NCBI GenBank assembly: GCA_018057765.1
Contig: JAGPDB010000022.1
Span: forward strand, 1 to 32,042
Length of the DNA stretch: 32,042 bases
Reading direction: 5' to 3'
From: Acidimicrobiia bacterium
Lineage (GTDB): Bacteria > Actinomycetota > Acidimicrobiia > IMCC26256 > JAGPDB01
In this document: piece by piece, positions 9,174 through 17,961 of the stretch
How the letters are laid out: each line of letters opens with the position of its first letter
How positions within the stretch are numbered: position 1 is the first letter of the stretch
The notes under the pieces: model-generated
What the model was told of the DNA's origin: nothing
Databases searched by the model: none
Seen by the model: only the letters and a program-made list of their open reading frames with translations
Made by a program: the position numbers and the translations under genes

Positions 9174-10757
9174 TTAGCTCAACTCGATTCTTCTTGCATA
9201 AAAAATACCATCAGTGGCATCTAATTGTGAAAGTACATTGTCAGGAACTTGCTCAGTGGTCGAAATTACCATCAACGAATTTCCACCTGTAATTCCTTGT
9301 TCAACATCCATACCATTAATATTTATTTTCGAATCACCCAATATAGACCCAACAGCACCAACCATCCCTGGACGATCATTATTGCTCACTATTAACAAGT
9401 GAGGACTTTTTATAATATCCATCTCATGTTGATCAATACGGACTATGCGTACATCTTTATTCTTTCCAGAACGTGCACCATAAACTAAGACATTACTTCC
9501 ATCTTCACAAGTAACACTTAGTTTCAAACGAGAGACATATCCTTTTCCGTCTGATTCCCTAGAATCAGAAATAGATAAACCTCTAGCTTTAGCTAAGGCT
9601 GGAGCATTAACCAAACTTACAGGTTCATCGCTAGTATCCTTCATGATTCCAGTGAGTGCCGCCAAAGTCAAAATGGAACAATCGCTTTCAGAAATTTTGC
9701 CCTGAGCATAAACTTTCATTTCCACTATGGTTGAAGTCACCAGCGCACTAGCAACTCGTCCCAAAGTTTCTGCAACATCTATATAAGGAGAGACTACAGC
9801 ATTCGCTGCTTTAGCATCTAAGTTCAAAGCAAATGGAACAAAATTTCCTTGCAATGCTAATGCAATTTGTTCAGCAATAGTTAAACCGGCTTTATCTTGA
9901 GCCTCTGATGTAGAAGCACCCAGATGAGGGGTGACAACAACATTGTTTAATTCAAATAATGGTGACTGTGTTGTAGGCTCTTCGACAAAAACATCAAGGC
10001 CAGCACCACCAATGATGCCATCGCGCAATGCAATATATAAATCATCTTGATTAACAATACCACCACGAGCAGTATTAATTAAAAGTAAGTGTGCTTGTGC
10101 ATTCTTTAATGCATCAGCATCAATAATATTTACAGTTTCTTTAGTCTTAGGAAGATGAACTGTCATTATGTCACAAGCAGCAATAAATTCATCAAGCTTT
10201 TCATATAATGTGACACCAAGCTCTTTAGCACGCTCTTCAGTAATGAAAGGATCGTATGCAATAAGGTTTGCATCAAAACCAGCAAGACGCTCAGCTACTA
10301 AAGTGCCTACACGACCAAGACCTACAATACCAATATTTTTTCCTGCAATTTCTGTACCTTCATATTTTGAACGATTCCATTGACCAGAGACTAGATCGCG
10401 ATGCGCATTTGGAATATGGCGTGCTAAAGAAAGCATTAATGCAATTGCATGTTCTGCTGCTGATATGATATTTGATTGTGGCGCATTTATGACCATCACT
10501 CCAGCATTAGTAGCAGCTTGTATGTCTATATTGTCAACACCAATACCTGCACGACCAATTGCTATCAAAGCATCAGCATGGCTAAGAACTTCTTTTGTAA
10601 CAGTAGTTGCACTTCTTATTATTAAAGCATGTGCACCTTTTATTGCTTTGCAAAGTTCTTCATTAGAAAGACCTTCTTGTATATCAACTTCGTAACCAGC
10701 TTGGCGTAAATCTTCCAAACCAGAATCTGCTATTTTTTCTGCAACTAATACTCTCAT
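9174..10757 (-). CDS. serA: D-3-phosphoglycerate dehydrogenase (ACT-domain type)
   Basis: NAD-dependent oxidation of 3-phosphoglycerate, the first step of serine synthesis. The protein has 527 residues, the long actinobacterial/mammalian-like type. The substrate domain comes first, then the NAD site GIVGLGRVG near residue 145. Next come the catalytic region with INTARGGIVNQDDL near 230, the hinge Glu in VFVEEP, and the catalytic His in PHLGASTSEAQ near 280. An intervening domain follows, and the C-terminal ACT domain (from about residue 455, LLIVSNNDRPGMVGAVG) is where serine usually gives feedback inhibition. The ATG at 10757 has GGGGA 6 bases upstream. It lies 101 bases after the aminotransferase gene on the same strand. 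Several plus-strand frames inside are shadows. Confidence 0.95.
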   Translation of the reverse strand: MRVLVAEKIADSGLEDLRQAGYEVDIQEGLSNEELCKAIKGAHALIIRSATTVTKEVLSHADALIAIGRAGIGVDNIDIQAATNAGVMVINAPQSNIISAAEHAIALMLSLARHIPNAHRDLVSGQWNRSKYEGTEIAGKNIGIVGLGRVGTLVAERLAGFDANLIAYDPFITEERAKELGVTLYEKLDEFIAACDIMTVHLPKTKETVNIIDADALKNAQAHLLLINTARGGIVNQDDLYIALRDGIIGGAGLDVFVEEPTTQSPLFELNNVVVTPHLGASTSEAQDKAGLTIAEQIALALQGNFVPFALNLDAKAANAVVSPYIDVAETLGRVASALVTSTIVEMKVYAQGKISESDCSILTLAALTGIMKDTSDEPVSLVNAPALAKARGLSISDSRESDGKGYVSRLKLSVTCEDGSNVLVYGARSGKNKDVRIVRIDQHEMDIIKSPHLLIVSNNDRPGMVGAVGSILGDSKININGMDVEQGITGGNSLMVISTTEQVPDNVLSQLDATDGIFYARRIELS

Positions 10758-10858
10758 TTATTTTCCCCTATTTTTTGTTAATGTAAATTTCAATTATTGA
10801 TAAATCTTTCATAAAGTCTGCGTTTAACTTTTCTCAGGTGATCAACCCCTTAAGGCTT

Positions 10859-12055
10859 TTACCAAGTTGCACTTTCGCACAAAGAAGCAATCCTGTTAAC
10901 TCCTTCTTTTGCATCTTCATCGCCCAAAGCAAATGATAGACGTATATAACCAGGGGCACCAAATGCTTCACCAGGTACACATGCGACTAAGATTTCTTCT
11001 AAAAATATTTCACAAAGCTGAGCAGTTGATTCAACTTTTATTCCAGCCATTGTTGAACCTATATATGCTTCAAAAGATGGAAAACAATAAAAAGCGCCTT
11101 GTGGTTTTGTTGATATAACCTTTGGTATCGCGCTCAACATTTCATGCATTGCATATCCACGACGCTGAAAAGCTTCTCGCATCTCTTCAACTGCTTTTAA
11201 ATCTCCGTTTAAAGCTGCAATAGCTGCATATTGTGCCATATTATTTACGTTAGATGTTGAATGGCTTTGAAGATTAGATATTGCTTTTATGATTTCTTTA
11301 GAAGCAATAACCCAACCGACTCTCCATCCTGTCATTGCATAAGTTTTGGCAACACCATTTAGAATGATACATTTATCACCTAATTCTGGGACTAAGTGTA
11401 AAATTGATTCTGTTTTATATCCATCGAAAACTAAATGTTCATATATTTCATCGGTTACGACATAAATATCTTTCGATAATGCCCACTCACCAATCTCTTT
11501 GATTTGTTCAGGAGTATATAGAGTACCCGTTGGATTATTTGGTGATACTAGGACAACAGCTTTTGTCTTAGATGTATAAGCTTGTTCTAATTGTTCAATA
11601 CTTACACAAAAATTATCTTTCGCTTTGGCAAAAACTGTTTTTACAACTCCACCAGCAATGTTTATAAATTCTGGATAACTAGTCCAATAAGGCGCAGGTA
11701 GTATAACTTCGTCACCTTCGTTTAGAATTGCCATGAACGCATTAAAAAGTGCGTGTTTGCCACCATTAGTCACAACTATTTGTGAAGGATCAACAACAAC
11801 TTTTGAATCTCGTAGAGTTTTTTTAGAAATAGCTTCTTTGAGTTCAAGAAGTCCTGATGCAGGGGAATATTTATGATTTTTAGGATCTTTTGCCGCTTTT
11901 ATCGCAGCATCTACTATATAACTTGGGGTTGGAAAGTCCGGTTCGCCGGTACCAAAAACAATTACGTCCTTACCTTGCGCTTTTAGAGCCTTTGCTTTTG
12001 CGTCTACTTTTAATGTGACTGATTCTGCAATTTGTGAAATACGTTTAGATAGCAT
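10859..12055 (-). CDS. aspC: Class I aspartate aminotransferase
   Basis: PLP enzyme exchanging amino groups between aspartate and 2-oxoglutarate; the bacterial 1b subclass may also use prephenate or aromatic acids. The protein has 398 residues, full length. It begins LSKRISQIAESVTLKVDAKAKAL as in this subclass. It shows FGTGEPDFPTP near residue 34, VTNGGKHALF, the cofactor Asn in VLVSPNNPTGTLY near residue 172, VTDEIYEHLVFDG, the PLP lysine in NGVAKTYAMTGWRVGW near 236, and the substrate-carboxylate Arg in PGYIRLSFA near 376. The AAGG before the ATG is too close for a normal Shine-Dalgarno, so initiation may be leaderless. It diverges from the carboxypeptidase gene and precedes serA. The exact substrate range cannot be told from sequence. 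Confidence 0.88.
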   Translation of the reverse strand: MLSKRISQIAESVTLKVDAKAKALKAQGKDVIVFGTGEPDFPTPSYIVDAAIKAAKDPKNHKYSPASGLLELKEAISKKTLRDSKVVVDPSQIVVTNGGKHALFNAFMAILNEGDEVILPAPYWTSYPEFINIAGGVVKTVFAKAKDNFCVSIEQLEQAYTSKTKAVVLVSPNNPTGTLYTPEQIKEIGEWALSKDIYVVTDEIYEHLVFDGYKTESILHLVPELGDKCIILNGVAKTYAMTGWRVGWVIASKEIIKAISNLQSHSTSNVNNMAQYAAIAALNGDLKAVEEMREAFQRRGYAMHEMLSAIPKVISTKPQGAFYCFPSFEAYIGSTMAGIKVESTAQLCEIFLEEILVACVPGEAFGAPGYIRLSFALGDEDAKEGVNRIASLCESATW

Positions 12056-12119
12056 CCTTCTATTATTTCAGATTTATGGTGCTTCACTCTTATTGCAACC
12101 AAAAAGATATAAAATTGGT

Positions 12120-12125
12120 TAAACT
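12120..12125 (+). promoter_or_regulatory. Possible -10 box for the D,D-carboxypeptidase gene
   Basis: TAAACT lies 7 bases before the ATG at 12133. TTGCAA at 12093-12098 could be a -35 but at an over-long 21-base spacing. It supports 12133 rather than 12076 as the start, since the protein then opens with a normal signal peptide. Confidence 0.35.
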
Positions 12126-12132
12126 GTTGGGG

Positions 12133-13388
12133 ATGATAAATACATGTAGATCTAATATTCCAAAATTATTATCTCGAAAATCTTGGAAATTATCTGTAAT
12201 ATTATTTATACTGCTCCTTAGCTCTACAGCTATTGTCCCAACTGCTTCATTTGCAACTAGCAGAAACCAGATAGGCCCAGTAACAGACTCAAGTATCGAA
12301 CCAAAAGCATATATCGTAATTGATGCTACAACCGGTGCCATAATTAAATCGAAGAATGAGCATGAAGCTTTACCTGTCGCAAGTATTTCTAAGATAGTAA
12401 CTGCCCTCGGTGCAATTAATACCATAGAGCCAACTAGACAAATTGTTGCAAGTAATGAAGCACAGAATGTACAACCAAGCAAAATAGGGATGATGGCTGG
12501 CCAAACATGGACTCGTGATGACCTATTAAATTCACTTCTATTAATATCTGCAAATGATGCTGCTTACGCTTTGGCTGAAGCATCAGCAGGATCAATAGAA
12601 CAATTTCAAAAGACACAAAATTCAATTGCAAAAAATTTAGGTATGCAAGATTCTAATTTTGGTGATCCAAGTGGTTTAGATACTCACTAGCAATAAATGG
12701 AGCAACAGCTATGAGCGCTTATGATGTTGCAATTGCATCAAGAGCACTTTTAAATAATCCAGAATTAGCCAGAATGGTTTCCAAGTTGAACTATCAATTC
12801 ACGGGTGGAGATGGCATTGTTCACATTTTAACGAATCATAATGATAAATTAATGACGGGTTATGAAGGCATTACTGGCCTAAAAACCGGATATACTAAAA
12901 AATCAGGTAGGACATTAGCCGCGAGTGCCACCAGAGCTGATAAGAGTGTAATTGTAATAATAATAGATGTAGCTGAAACAAATCAATGGGCCGCAAAGTT
13001 ACTAGATGATGGATTTGCTTATCTCGCTAATGCTAAAAAAAATAAAATTGATTTAACAAAAGCTAAAAATAAACTTCCAGAAATGCGTCCAATTAGTACG
13101 GAAGCAGAATTAACAATTCTAAAAGTTCCTAATGTCGATATTAAAAATACAAGCGCCAAAGCATCACAGATCAATAGCACTAGCAGCTATTTAACGACAT
13201 TAAATATAAGTATATTCATACTTCTACTTATATTTTTTATTTTGTATATGAGAATTAGAAGTGTTAAAAAGCATCGTTTGAGAAGAAAAGCAGAACGAAT
13301 CCGTTCTCAAGAGGTACAACGGCGCAAAATGCTTGATGTAATTGATCTCACCACTGAGCAACAATCTGGGCTAATCTCAAAGAAATGA
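12133..13388 (+). pseudogene. dacA-like: D-alanyl-D-alanine carboxypeptidase (peptidase S11), split by a frameshift
   Basis: Penicillin-binding-protein family enzyme that trims the terminal D-Ala of peptidoglycan stem peptides outside the membrane. The first part (stop TAG at 12688-12690) has a signal-anchor (KLSVILFILLLSSTAIVPTASFA), the SxxK motif as SISK in PVASISKIVTALGA, and the SxN motif as SAN in LLISANDAAYALA. It ends at DPSGLDTH. The frame then shifts by -1: codons from 12684 on read SLAINGATA and run straight into the second part, which carries the third motif KTG in TGLKTGYTKKSGR. A C-terminal membrane helix near 13200 and a basic cytoplasmic tail follow. Joined, the protein would be about 418 residues with normal family order. 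A lost base between 12682 and 12687, through real mutation or sequencing error, explains it. Separately, neither half can be catalytic. The last four bases overlap the next gene. Confidence 0.8.
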
Positions 13389-14563
13389 ATAATACAACAG
13401 ACAACAGCGATTCCGTTGAATCAAATGATACTTTAATTGATGTTCAGCTATCTTCGACCCATAGCATTTTTATGAAAATGCCTAAATGGATTCCGCTCGC
13501 TATTGCTATATTTTTTCTTTTCCAACTTATTTTTATTTTCATACAAGATTCTATTCAAGCGTTAAATAGTTTTTTCACAATTATTATTGTTTCACTCTTC
13601 TTATCCTTTGCAATTGAACCTGCTGTTAACATGCTTGCGAGACGCGGCATGAAACGAGGTGTTGCCACTGGTTTAGTGTTCCTATTCTTAATAATCATAA
13701 TAGGATTATTTTCATTTGCAATTGTTTCACTAGTTATAGATGAAGTCACAAAGCTAACAGATAACCCCCAAGACATAACCGAAAAAATTACAGGTTTTAT
13801 CAATTCACATTTTAATACTCATATAAATACCGACTCATTAAACAGAGCTGTAAAAGATTCTAAATTTTTAGACACTTGGGCTAGCGATGCCTTTTCAGTT
13901 GGAACTTCTGCAGTTGGAGTAATTTTCGAAATGTTTACAATTGCGCTTTTTACTTTTTATTTGGTTGCCGATGCTCCTAAATTACGTAGAGCTTTATTGC
14001 GTAGACTTCCAACAAAAAAACAAGAAGTTGTACTTAATACATGGGAATTAGCAATCGATAAGACTGGCGGGTATATTTATTCAAGAACATTATTAGCAGT
14101 CTTATCAGGTATTTCACATTACATATTTTTCATAATTTTTGATGTTAAATACGCCTTAGCATTAGCTGTATGGGTTGGATTTGTTTCACAATTCATTCCA
14201 GTGATTGGTACATATATTGCAGGTATCTTGCCTATACTAATTGGATTCACTAGGTCTCCCTCTGCCGCACTATGGATTTTTGTTTTTGTTTTCGTATATC
14301 AACAAGTAGAAAACTATTTATTTGCTCCACGCATTACTGCAAGAACAATGAATATGCATCCTGCTGTTGCTTTTGGCGCGGTTATAGTAGGAGGTTCTAT
14401 CTTTGGTACAGTTGGTGCTCTCTTAAGTTTGCCCGCAGTCGCTATGCTCCAAGCAATATTAAGTACACATCTTGGTGAACATGAGATTATTGATTCACCT
14501 ATGACAAAAGAACCGATTAAGCGACGTAAACTTCGTAAAAGAACTAAAAAAGAATCAATCTAA
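13385..14563 (+). CDS. AI-2E/PerM family membrane protein
   Basis: Polytopic inner-membrane protein of the PF01594 family (AI-2 exporters, PerM, some Na+/H+ antiporters); the substrate is unknown here. The protein has 392 residues, a typical length. An N-terminal pair of helices (IPLAIAIFFLFQLIFIFI, then FFTIIIVSLFLSFAIEPAVNMLARRGMKRGVATGL) is followed by a third helix. A soluble segment (about residues 120-170) and several further helices come next, including the family hallmark WVGFVSQFIPVIGTYIAGILPILIG near residue 260 and the conserved stretch around QQVENYLFAPRI near 305. The C-terminus is very basic. Its ATG overlaps the preceding gene's TGA (ATGA), so it is translationally coupled to the carboxypeptidase gene, hinting at a cell-envelope role. 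Confidence 0.85.
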   Translation: MNNTTDNSDSVESNDTLIDVQLSSTHSIFMKMPKWIPLAIAIFFLFQLIFIFIQDSIQALNSFFTIIIVSLFLSFAIEPAVNMLARRGMKRGVATGLVFLFLIIIIGLFSFAIVSLVIDEVTKLTDNPQDITEKITGFINSHFNTHINTDSLNRAVKDSKFLDTWASDAFSVGTSAVGVIFEMFTIALFTFYLVADAPKLRRALLRRLPTKKQEVVLNTWELAIDKTGGYIYSRTLLAVLSGISHYIFFIIFDVKYALALAVWVGFVSQFIPVIGTYIAGILPILIGFTRSPSAALWIFVFVFVYQQVENYLFAPRITARTMNMHPAVAFGAVIVGGSIFGTVGALLSLPAVAMLQAILSTHLGEHEIIDSPMTKEPIKRRKLRKRTKKESI

Positions 14564-14564
14564 A

Positions 14565-14592
14565 TTGCAAATTTATATTAATAAGCTAGAAT
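14565..14592 (+). promoter_or_regulatory. Leaderless promoter of the WS/DGAT gene
   Basis: TTGCAA (14565-14570), a 16-base spacer and TAGAAT (14587-14592) are followed after 7 bases by the TTG start codon at 14600. There is no Shine-Dalgarno. This is the clearest -35/-10 pair in the window and implies that the mRNA begins at the TTG. Confidence 0.6.
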
Positions 14593-14599
14593 CAACACC

Positions 14600-16003
14600 T
14601 TGGAACAATTAAAAGGTTTAGATTCACTTTTCATACATCATGAAACTCCCAATGCACCATTACATGTGTTGGCAGTTATGGATGTAGATAGAACAAAATC
14701 TAAACACGAAATTAGTGCTGAAACTTTTCAACATCTTGTTTCATCTAGAATCGAAAAATTTGATGCATTGTGTAAAAGAATTGTTCAGCCACCTATTCCT
14801 TTGGCGCCACCACTTTGGCTAAGAACAAAGCCCGATCTGAGAATACATATTAGAGAAATAACTCTAGGCGTTGATAGTAGCTTTGATAATTTTTCAGAAT
14901 TCATTTCTGAATACATGTCAATATCCTTAGACCGGAACAGGCCACTTTGGGAATTTTTAATAGTACATGAAAAGCATAATAATATTTCTCATTTAATAGC
15001 TAAAGGTCACCACGCACTTTTAGATGGTATAGCGGGTTTTGAACTTATGGCAAATATTTTTGATTTAAATGCTGATGGTGCAGACAACGACTTGGGTGAA
15101 ATAAAAATGATTAATGTTGTTGACGAAGAACCGGACTGGACTACCCATATCGGCGCATCAATGATTTCTCAACCTATACAGTGGGCCACTTCTTCTTTAA
15201 ATATTGCAAGAAAAGTTTTGAATATGGCAAAAATAGCTATTGATACCGACCAAAGAAAAGCTTTAACCTTTCCTTGGAAAGCACCAATGTGGCCAAAGTC
15301 TCGAAAACTAACTGCTGAGCGAACACTGTCAAGCGCAGTGGTAAGCAGGGACGATATAAAAATGATTCGTCAATATTATAAAGTCTCATTCCATGATGTC
15401 TTAGGGACTATTATTTCGCGTTCGTTAAAAAATATAATGTTAAATAATGATGAATTACCAGATTCACCACTAGTTGTTGTTTCGCCTGTAAGCGTGAGAA
15501 AAAAGCGTACACAAGGAGGCAACGAGCTAAGTGTCATGTTCGCTGAATTGCCAACTCATTTAAATAGTATTGAAGATGAATTTGAGTTTATGTCTTCTAG
15601 TTTTTCTAATGCAAAGATACAACTATCAGATCTTGGAACTGAAACACTTGGCGAAGTATCACGAGTTGCACCCTGGACTGCTTTAGGTAAACTTTGGGGA
15701 TTATATTCAAGATCACAAGTTTCTGGTAAACATTCACCTTTTGCAAATGTAATGTTATCAAGTTTGCCGGGACCTAGTTTTGCTATGTACTGTGCTGGGG
15801 CAAAGGTTGAATCGGCTATTCCCTATGGCCCTATATTTGATGGTTCACTGTTAAATATAACTGCTATTAGCTATTTAGATAAAGTAAATTTTGGTATTGT
15901 TTCTTGTCCAGATTGTTTTAAAGATGCAAAACTATTAGCGACTCAAATTGAGAATGTTACTTTAGAAATAATTGACCATATAAAAGCTATTAAATCTAAA
16001 TAA
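14600..16003 (+). CDS. Wax ester synthase / acyl-CoA:diacylglycerol acyltransferase (WS/DGAT)
   Basis: Acyl-CoA-dependent acyltransferase making wax esters or triacylglycerol storage lipid. The protein has 467 residues, a normal length. It begins in family fashion (LKGLDSLFIHHETPNAPLHV), which fixes the TTG at 14600 as the start. It contains RNRPLWEFLI near residue 112 and the catalytic motif HHxxxDG as HHALLDG at residues 137-143. The usual NDVVLA segment reads HDVLGT near residue 260, followed by SPVSVRKK and the C-terminal LSSLPGPSFAMYCAGAKV and DKVNFGIVSCPD. WS/DGATs are especially common in actinobacteria. Its 3' end overlaps the convergent beta-lactamase-fold gene by 8 bases. Whether it prefers alcohols or diacylglycerol cannot be read from the sequence. 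Confidence 0.9.
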   Translation: MEQLKGLDSLFIHHETPNAPLHVLAVMDVDRTKSKHEISAETFQHLVSSRIEKFDALCKRIVQPPIPLAPPLWLRTKPDLRIHIREITLGVDSSFDNFSEFISEYMSISLDRNRPLWEFLIVHEKHNNISHLIAKGHHALLDGIAGFELMANIFDLNADGADNDLGEIKMINVVDEEPDWTTHIGASMISQPIQWATSSLNIARKVLNMAKIAIDTDQRKALTFPWKAPMWPKSRKLTAERTLSSAVVSRDDIKMIRQYYKVSFHDVLGTIISRSLKNIMLNNDELPDSPLVVVSPVSVRKKRTQGGNELSVMFAELPTHLNSIEDEFEFMSSSFSNAKIQLSDLGTETLGEVSRVAPWTALGKLWGLYSRSQVSGKHSPFANVMLSSLPGPSFAMYCAGAKVESAIPYGPIFDGSLLNITAISYLDKVNFGIVSCPDCFKDAKLLATQIENVTLEIIDHIKAIKSK

Positions 16004-16841
16004 AATTTTGAAAAATTTCATCTACAAATTTTGGCCATAAATCTGTAGACCAAGTACCAATCTCTTTATGGCCTAGTGCAACTATAGATATATTCACGTC
16101 AGGATCGTGCAAAACAAATACGCCTGCTTGACCAAAGTGGCCAAATGTATTTGGACTAGATTTAGTCCCCATCCAATGTGGGGACTTATCAAATTTAATT
16201 TCATAACCAGTACCAAAAGCACAATGTTTATAATTACCCCAACCAGGTAGCACGCCACGGAGTTCGGGCAAAAATATTGTTCGCATTTTTTGTTGCATTT
16301 GAGGAGATACAAATACTGGAGATCGCATTTCCTGTACTAGAGCTACTATTGCTCCAAGGTTCGCTCTCGCGCCAGAAGCTTTAGCACCATAAAAATCAAT
16401 ATAATTATTTTTTTTAGCAGTCAATACGTGTTTTAAACCATCGTTAAATAGTTCATTTATACTTCTGATACCAAATTCATTTTCTAATTTGTTAACAACG
16501 AAGGTATTTAAGGTTTCAAATGCAAGATTTGAATATAATCTCTTTTGTCTAGGTTCTATTTGTGGAACTTCACCATTTAAAGATAGTCCGCTTGTATGCG
16601 ATAGCAAATCTATTAGTCTCACTTGATGTTTGAGATAATCTATGCCATCGATTACATCATCAAAATTAAAAAAATTATCCTCGACTAAATTACTCACAAC
16701 ATTTGCAGTGATTAATTTTGTTACAGAAGCTAATTCATATACGTCATCTATGTCTCCATATATATGTTCATTGTTATTGCTATCAATTACACAGAGACTA
16801 GGCATTTGTGAAGAATTAAAAATATAATCTTTTGGAGACAT
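15996..16841 (-). CDS. Serine hydrolase of the beta-lactamase (class C-like) family
   Basis: PF00144-type penicillin-recognising fold; members include esterases, D-amino-peptidases and beta-lactamases. The protein has 281 residues, shorter than AmpC (about 360). SxxK is seen as SVTK (Ser39, Lys42) in YELASVTKLITA, YxN as YSN (Tyr103) in RLYSNLAFETLN, and a third-motif equivalent HFG in NTFGHFGQAGVF near residue 235. LIDLLSHTSGLSL near residue 76 is also typical. No signal peptide is seen, so it is probably cytoplasmic, which argues against antibiotic resistance and for an esterase or peptidase. The ATG at 16841 is preceded by TAAAAT with a 6-base gap. It converges with the WS/DGAT gene, overlapping its end; a role in lipid or ester metabolism is only a guess. 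Confidence 0.85.
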   Translation of the reverse strand: MSPKDYIFNSSQMPSLCVIDSNNNEHIYGDIDDVYELASVTKLITANVVSNLVEDNFFNFDDVIDGIDYLKHQVRLIDLLSHTSGLSLNGEVPQIEPRQKRLYSNLAFETLNTFVVNKLENEFGIRSINELFNDGLKHVLTAKKNNYIDFYGAKASGARANLGAIVALVQEMRSPVFVSPQMQQKMRTIFLPELRGVLPGWGNYKHCAFGTGYEIKFDKSPHWMGTKSSPNTFGHFGQAGVFVLHDPDVNISIVALGHKEIGTWSTDLWPKFVDEIFQNFI

Positions 16842-16847
16842 TTAAAC

Positions 16848-16853
16848 ATTTTA
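16848..16853 (-). promoter_or_regulatory. -10 box of a leaderless promoter for the serine hydrolase
   Basis: Minus-strand TAAAAT ends 6 bases before the ATG at 16841; no Shine-Dalgarno and no good -35 are visible. Confidence 0.45.
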
Positions 16854-16899
16854 GTAACTTTAGCTTTAATAATTGAAAAGTAATAAGATTGTTAGCTAT

Positions 16900-17145
16900 A
16901 TGGAACTTAATGATGTACAAAAATTAATGGCTGAATTATATGGTAAAGCAGATACCCAAAGAGGTATTCCTTCGACGGTAGCTTGGCTTTGCGAAGAAGT
17001 CGGCGAGCTCGCACAAGCAGTTCGTAAAGGTACAAAAGAAGAACAATTACATGAGATCGGTGATGTTCTAGCATGGGTTGCTTCGCTAGCGAATCAATTA
17101 GATTTATCTCTAGATCAGGCAATGGTGAGATATGAACAAATCTAA
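16900..17145 (+). CDS. MazG-like nucleotide pyrophosphohydrolase
   Basis: Small all-alpha NTP pyrophosphohydrolase domain that hydrolyses (d)NTPs, often removing non-canonical nucleotides. The protein has 81 residues from the ATG at 16900, a single domain of normal size. The Mg-binding pattern EExxE...ExxD is complete: EEVGE in AWLCEEVGELAQAVRKG and EIGD in HEIGDVLAWVASLANQL. The frame is open upstream to a TTG at 16873 that has TAGCTT 6 bases before it, so a nine-residue longer leaderless start is possible. ATG is preferred because family members begin close to MELNDVQKLM. It overlaps the next gene by 14 bases, and the two are probably co-transcribed. The true substrate is unknown. Confidence 0.85.
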   Translation: MELNDVQKLMAELYGKADTQRGIPSTVAWLCEEVGELAQAVRKGTKEEQLHEIGDVLAWVASLANQLDLSLDQAMVRYEQI

Positions 17146-17845
17146 AAAACATGTTGAAGGAGATAAAAAGAATATTGAATCTGGTTTAATAATTTCAAAA
17201 CCTGCAAAAAATACTGCATATTTTGTCCCAGCTATATCGCCTGATGAGAAAGGACCAGGTATTTTAGTTTTACATTCCTGGTGGGGTTTAAATTCTTCGA
17301 TAAAAAAATATTGTGAAAAACTTAGCGATTTAGGATACTGTGTTATGGCTCCTGACCTCTTTGGGACATTAGCTAATAACGAAAAGCATGCACAATTATT
17401 ACTTAATCAAGCAGATCCAAATGAAATGGCAGATTTAATCTTAAGTTCGATACATGCTCTGCGAACTTATTCAAGAGATTCAACGAAACCAATTTGTATC
17501 ATTGGGTTTGCCATGGGTGGATCACTAGGTCTTTGGGCATCAACCAAACTTCCAGATTCAGTATCTTGCGTTGTTAGTGTTTATGGTTCCCAAAATGTAG
17601 ATTTTGTTGATGCTAAAGCTGATTTTTTATTAATTAGTGCAGAAAATGATAATATTGCAACTGATGATGATATGTCATTTACAGAAGCTTTAATAGCTTT
17701 ATCGGGAGCAAGTGTCATATCTGAATCTATTCCAGGAACTACCCACGGTTTTTGGGATGAAAACGATAACTCCTTTAACGTATTGGCTAAAGAATTTTGT
17801 GAAATTGCGATATCTAACTTTTTAGTTGATCATTTTCGTATATAG
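17132..17845 (+). CDS. Dienelactone-hydrolase-like protein lacking the nucleophile
   Basis: Alpha/beta-hydrolase fold of the DLH family (PF01738), 237 residues, normal size. The family framework is intact: LVLHSWWGLN near residue 45, APDLFGT near residue 73, an acid candidate Asp173 in ISAENDNIAT, and His205 in TTHGFWD. However, the nucleophile elbow that normally reads GFCMGG or GFSMGG reads GFAMGG here; codon 127 is GCC (17510-17512), so the catalytic Cys/Ser is Ala. A single base change from a serine codon would explain it. The protein may be a non-catalytic binder or a decayed enzyme, or the base may be an error. The start overlaps the MazG-like gene by 14 bases; the first 15 residues are lysine-rich and a slightly later start is possible. 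Confidence 0.82.
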   Translation: MNKSKKHVEGDKKNIESGLIISKPAKNTAYFVPAISPDEKGPGILVLHSWWGLNSSIKKYCEKLSDLGYCVMAPDLFGTLANNEKHAQLLLNQADPNEMADLILSSIHALRTYSRDSTKPICIIGFAMGGSLGLWASTKLPDSVSCVVSVYGSQNVDFVDAKADFLLISAENDNIATDDDMSFTEALIALSGASVISESIPGTTHGFWDENDNSFNVLAKEFCEIAISNFLVDHFRI

Positions 17846-17878
17846 CATTTGATTTTGTGTTGAAATTGCTGAATATAG

Positions 17879-17930
17879 GCGCATATTGCGCACTAAATAG
17901 CACTTTACGAAATGGCATCTTCATGAGATG
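17879..17930 (+). repeat. Two short dyads upstream of the ECF-like sigma gene
   Basis: GCGCA-TAT-TGCGC (17879-17891) is a GC-rich dyad in an AT-rich gap, and CATCT-TCATG-AGATG (17916-17930) lies just upstream of the AT-rich stretch expected to hold the sigma gene's -10 region. The first may end the preceding operon, though it lacks a T-tract. The second is placed like an operator. Confidence 0.3.
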
Positions 17931-17961
17931 ATACTTATATATTAACTATAGAGGCAAAAAA

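Noticed and set aside
12676-12690. Programmed -1 frameshift in the carboxypeptidase gene
   Set aside because: The bases at the shift (GATACTCACTAG) do not form a heptameric slippery site and no downstream pseudoknot is obvious; mutation or error is simpler.
15996-16841. Beta-lactamase resistance gene
   Set aside because: The SxxK/YxN fold is present, but there is no signal peptide and the protein is short; a general serine hydrolase is the safer call.
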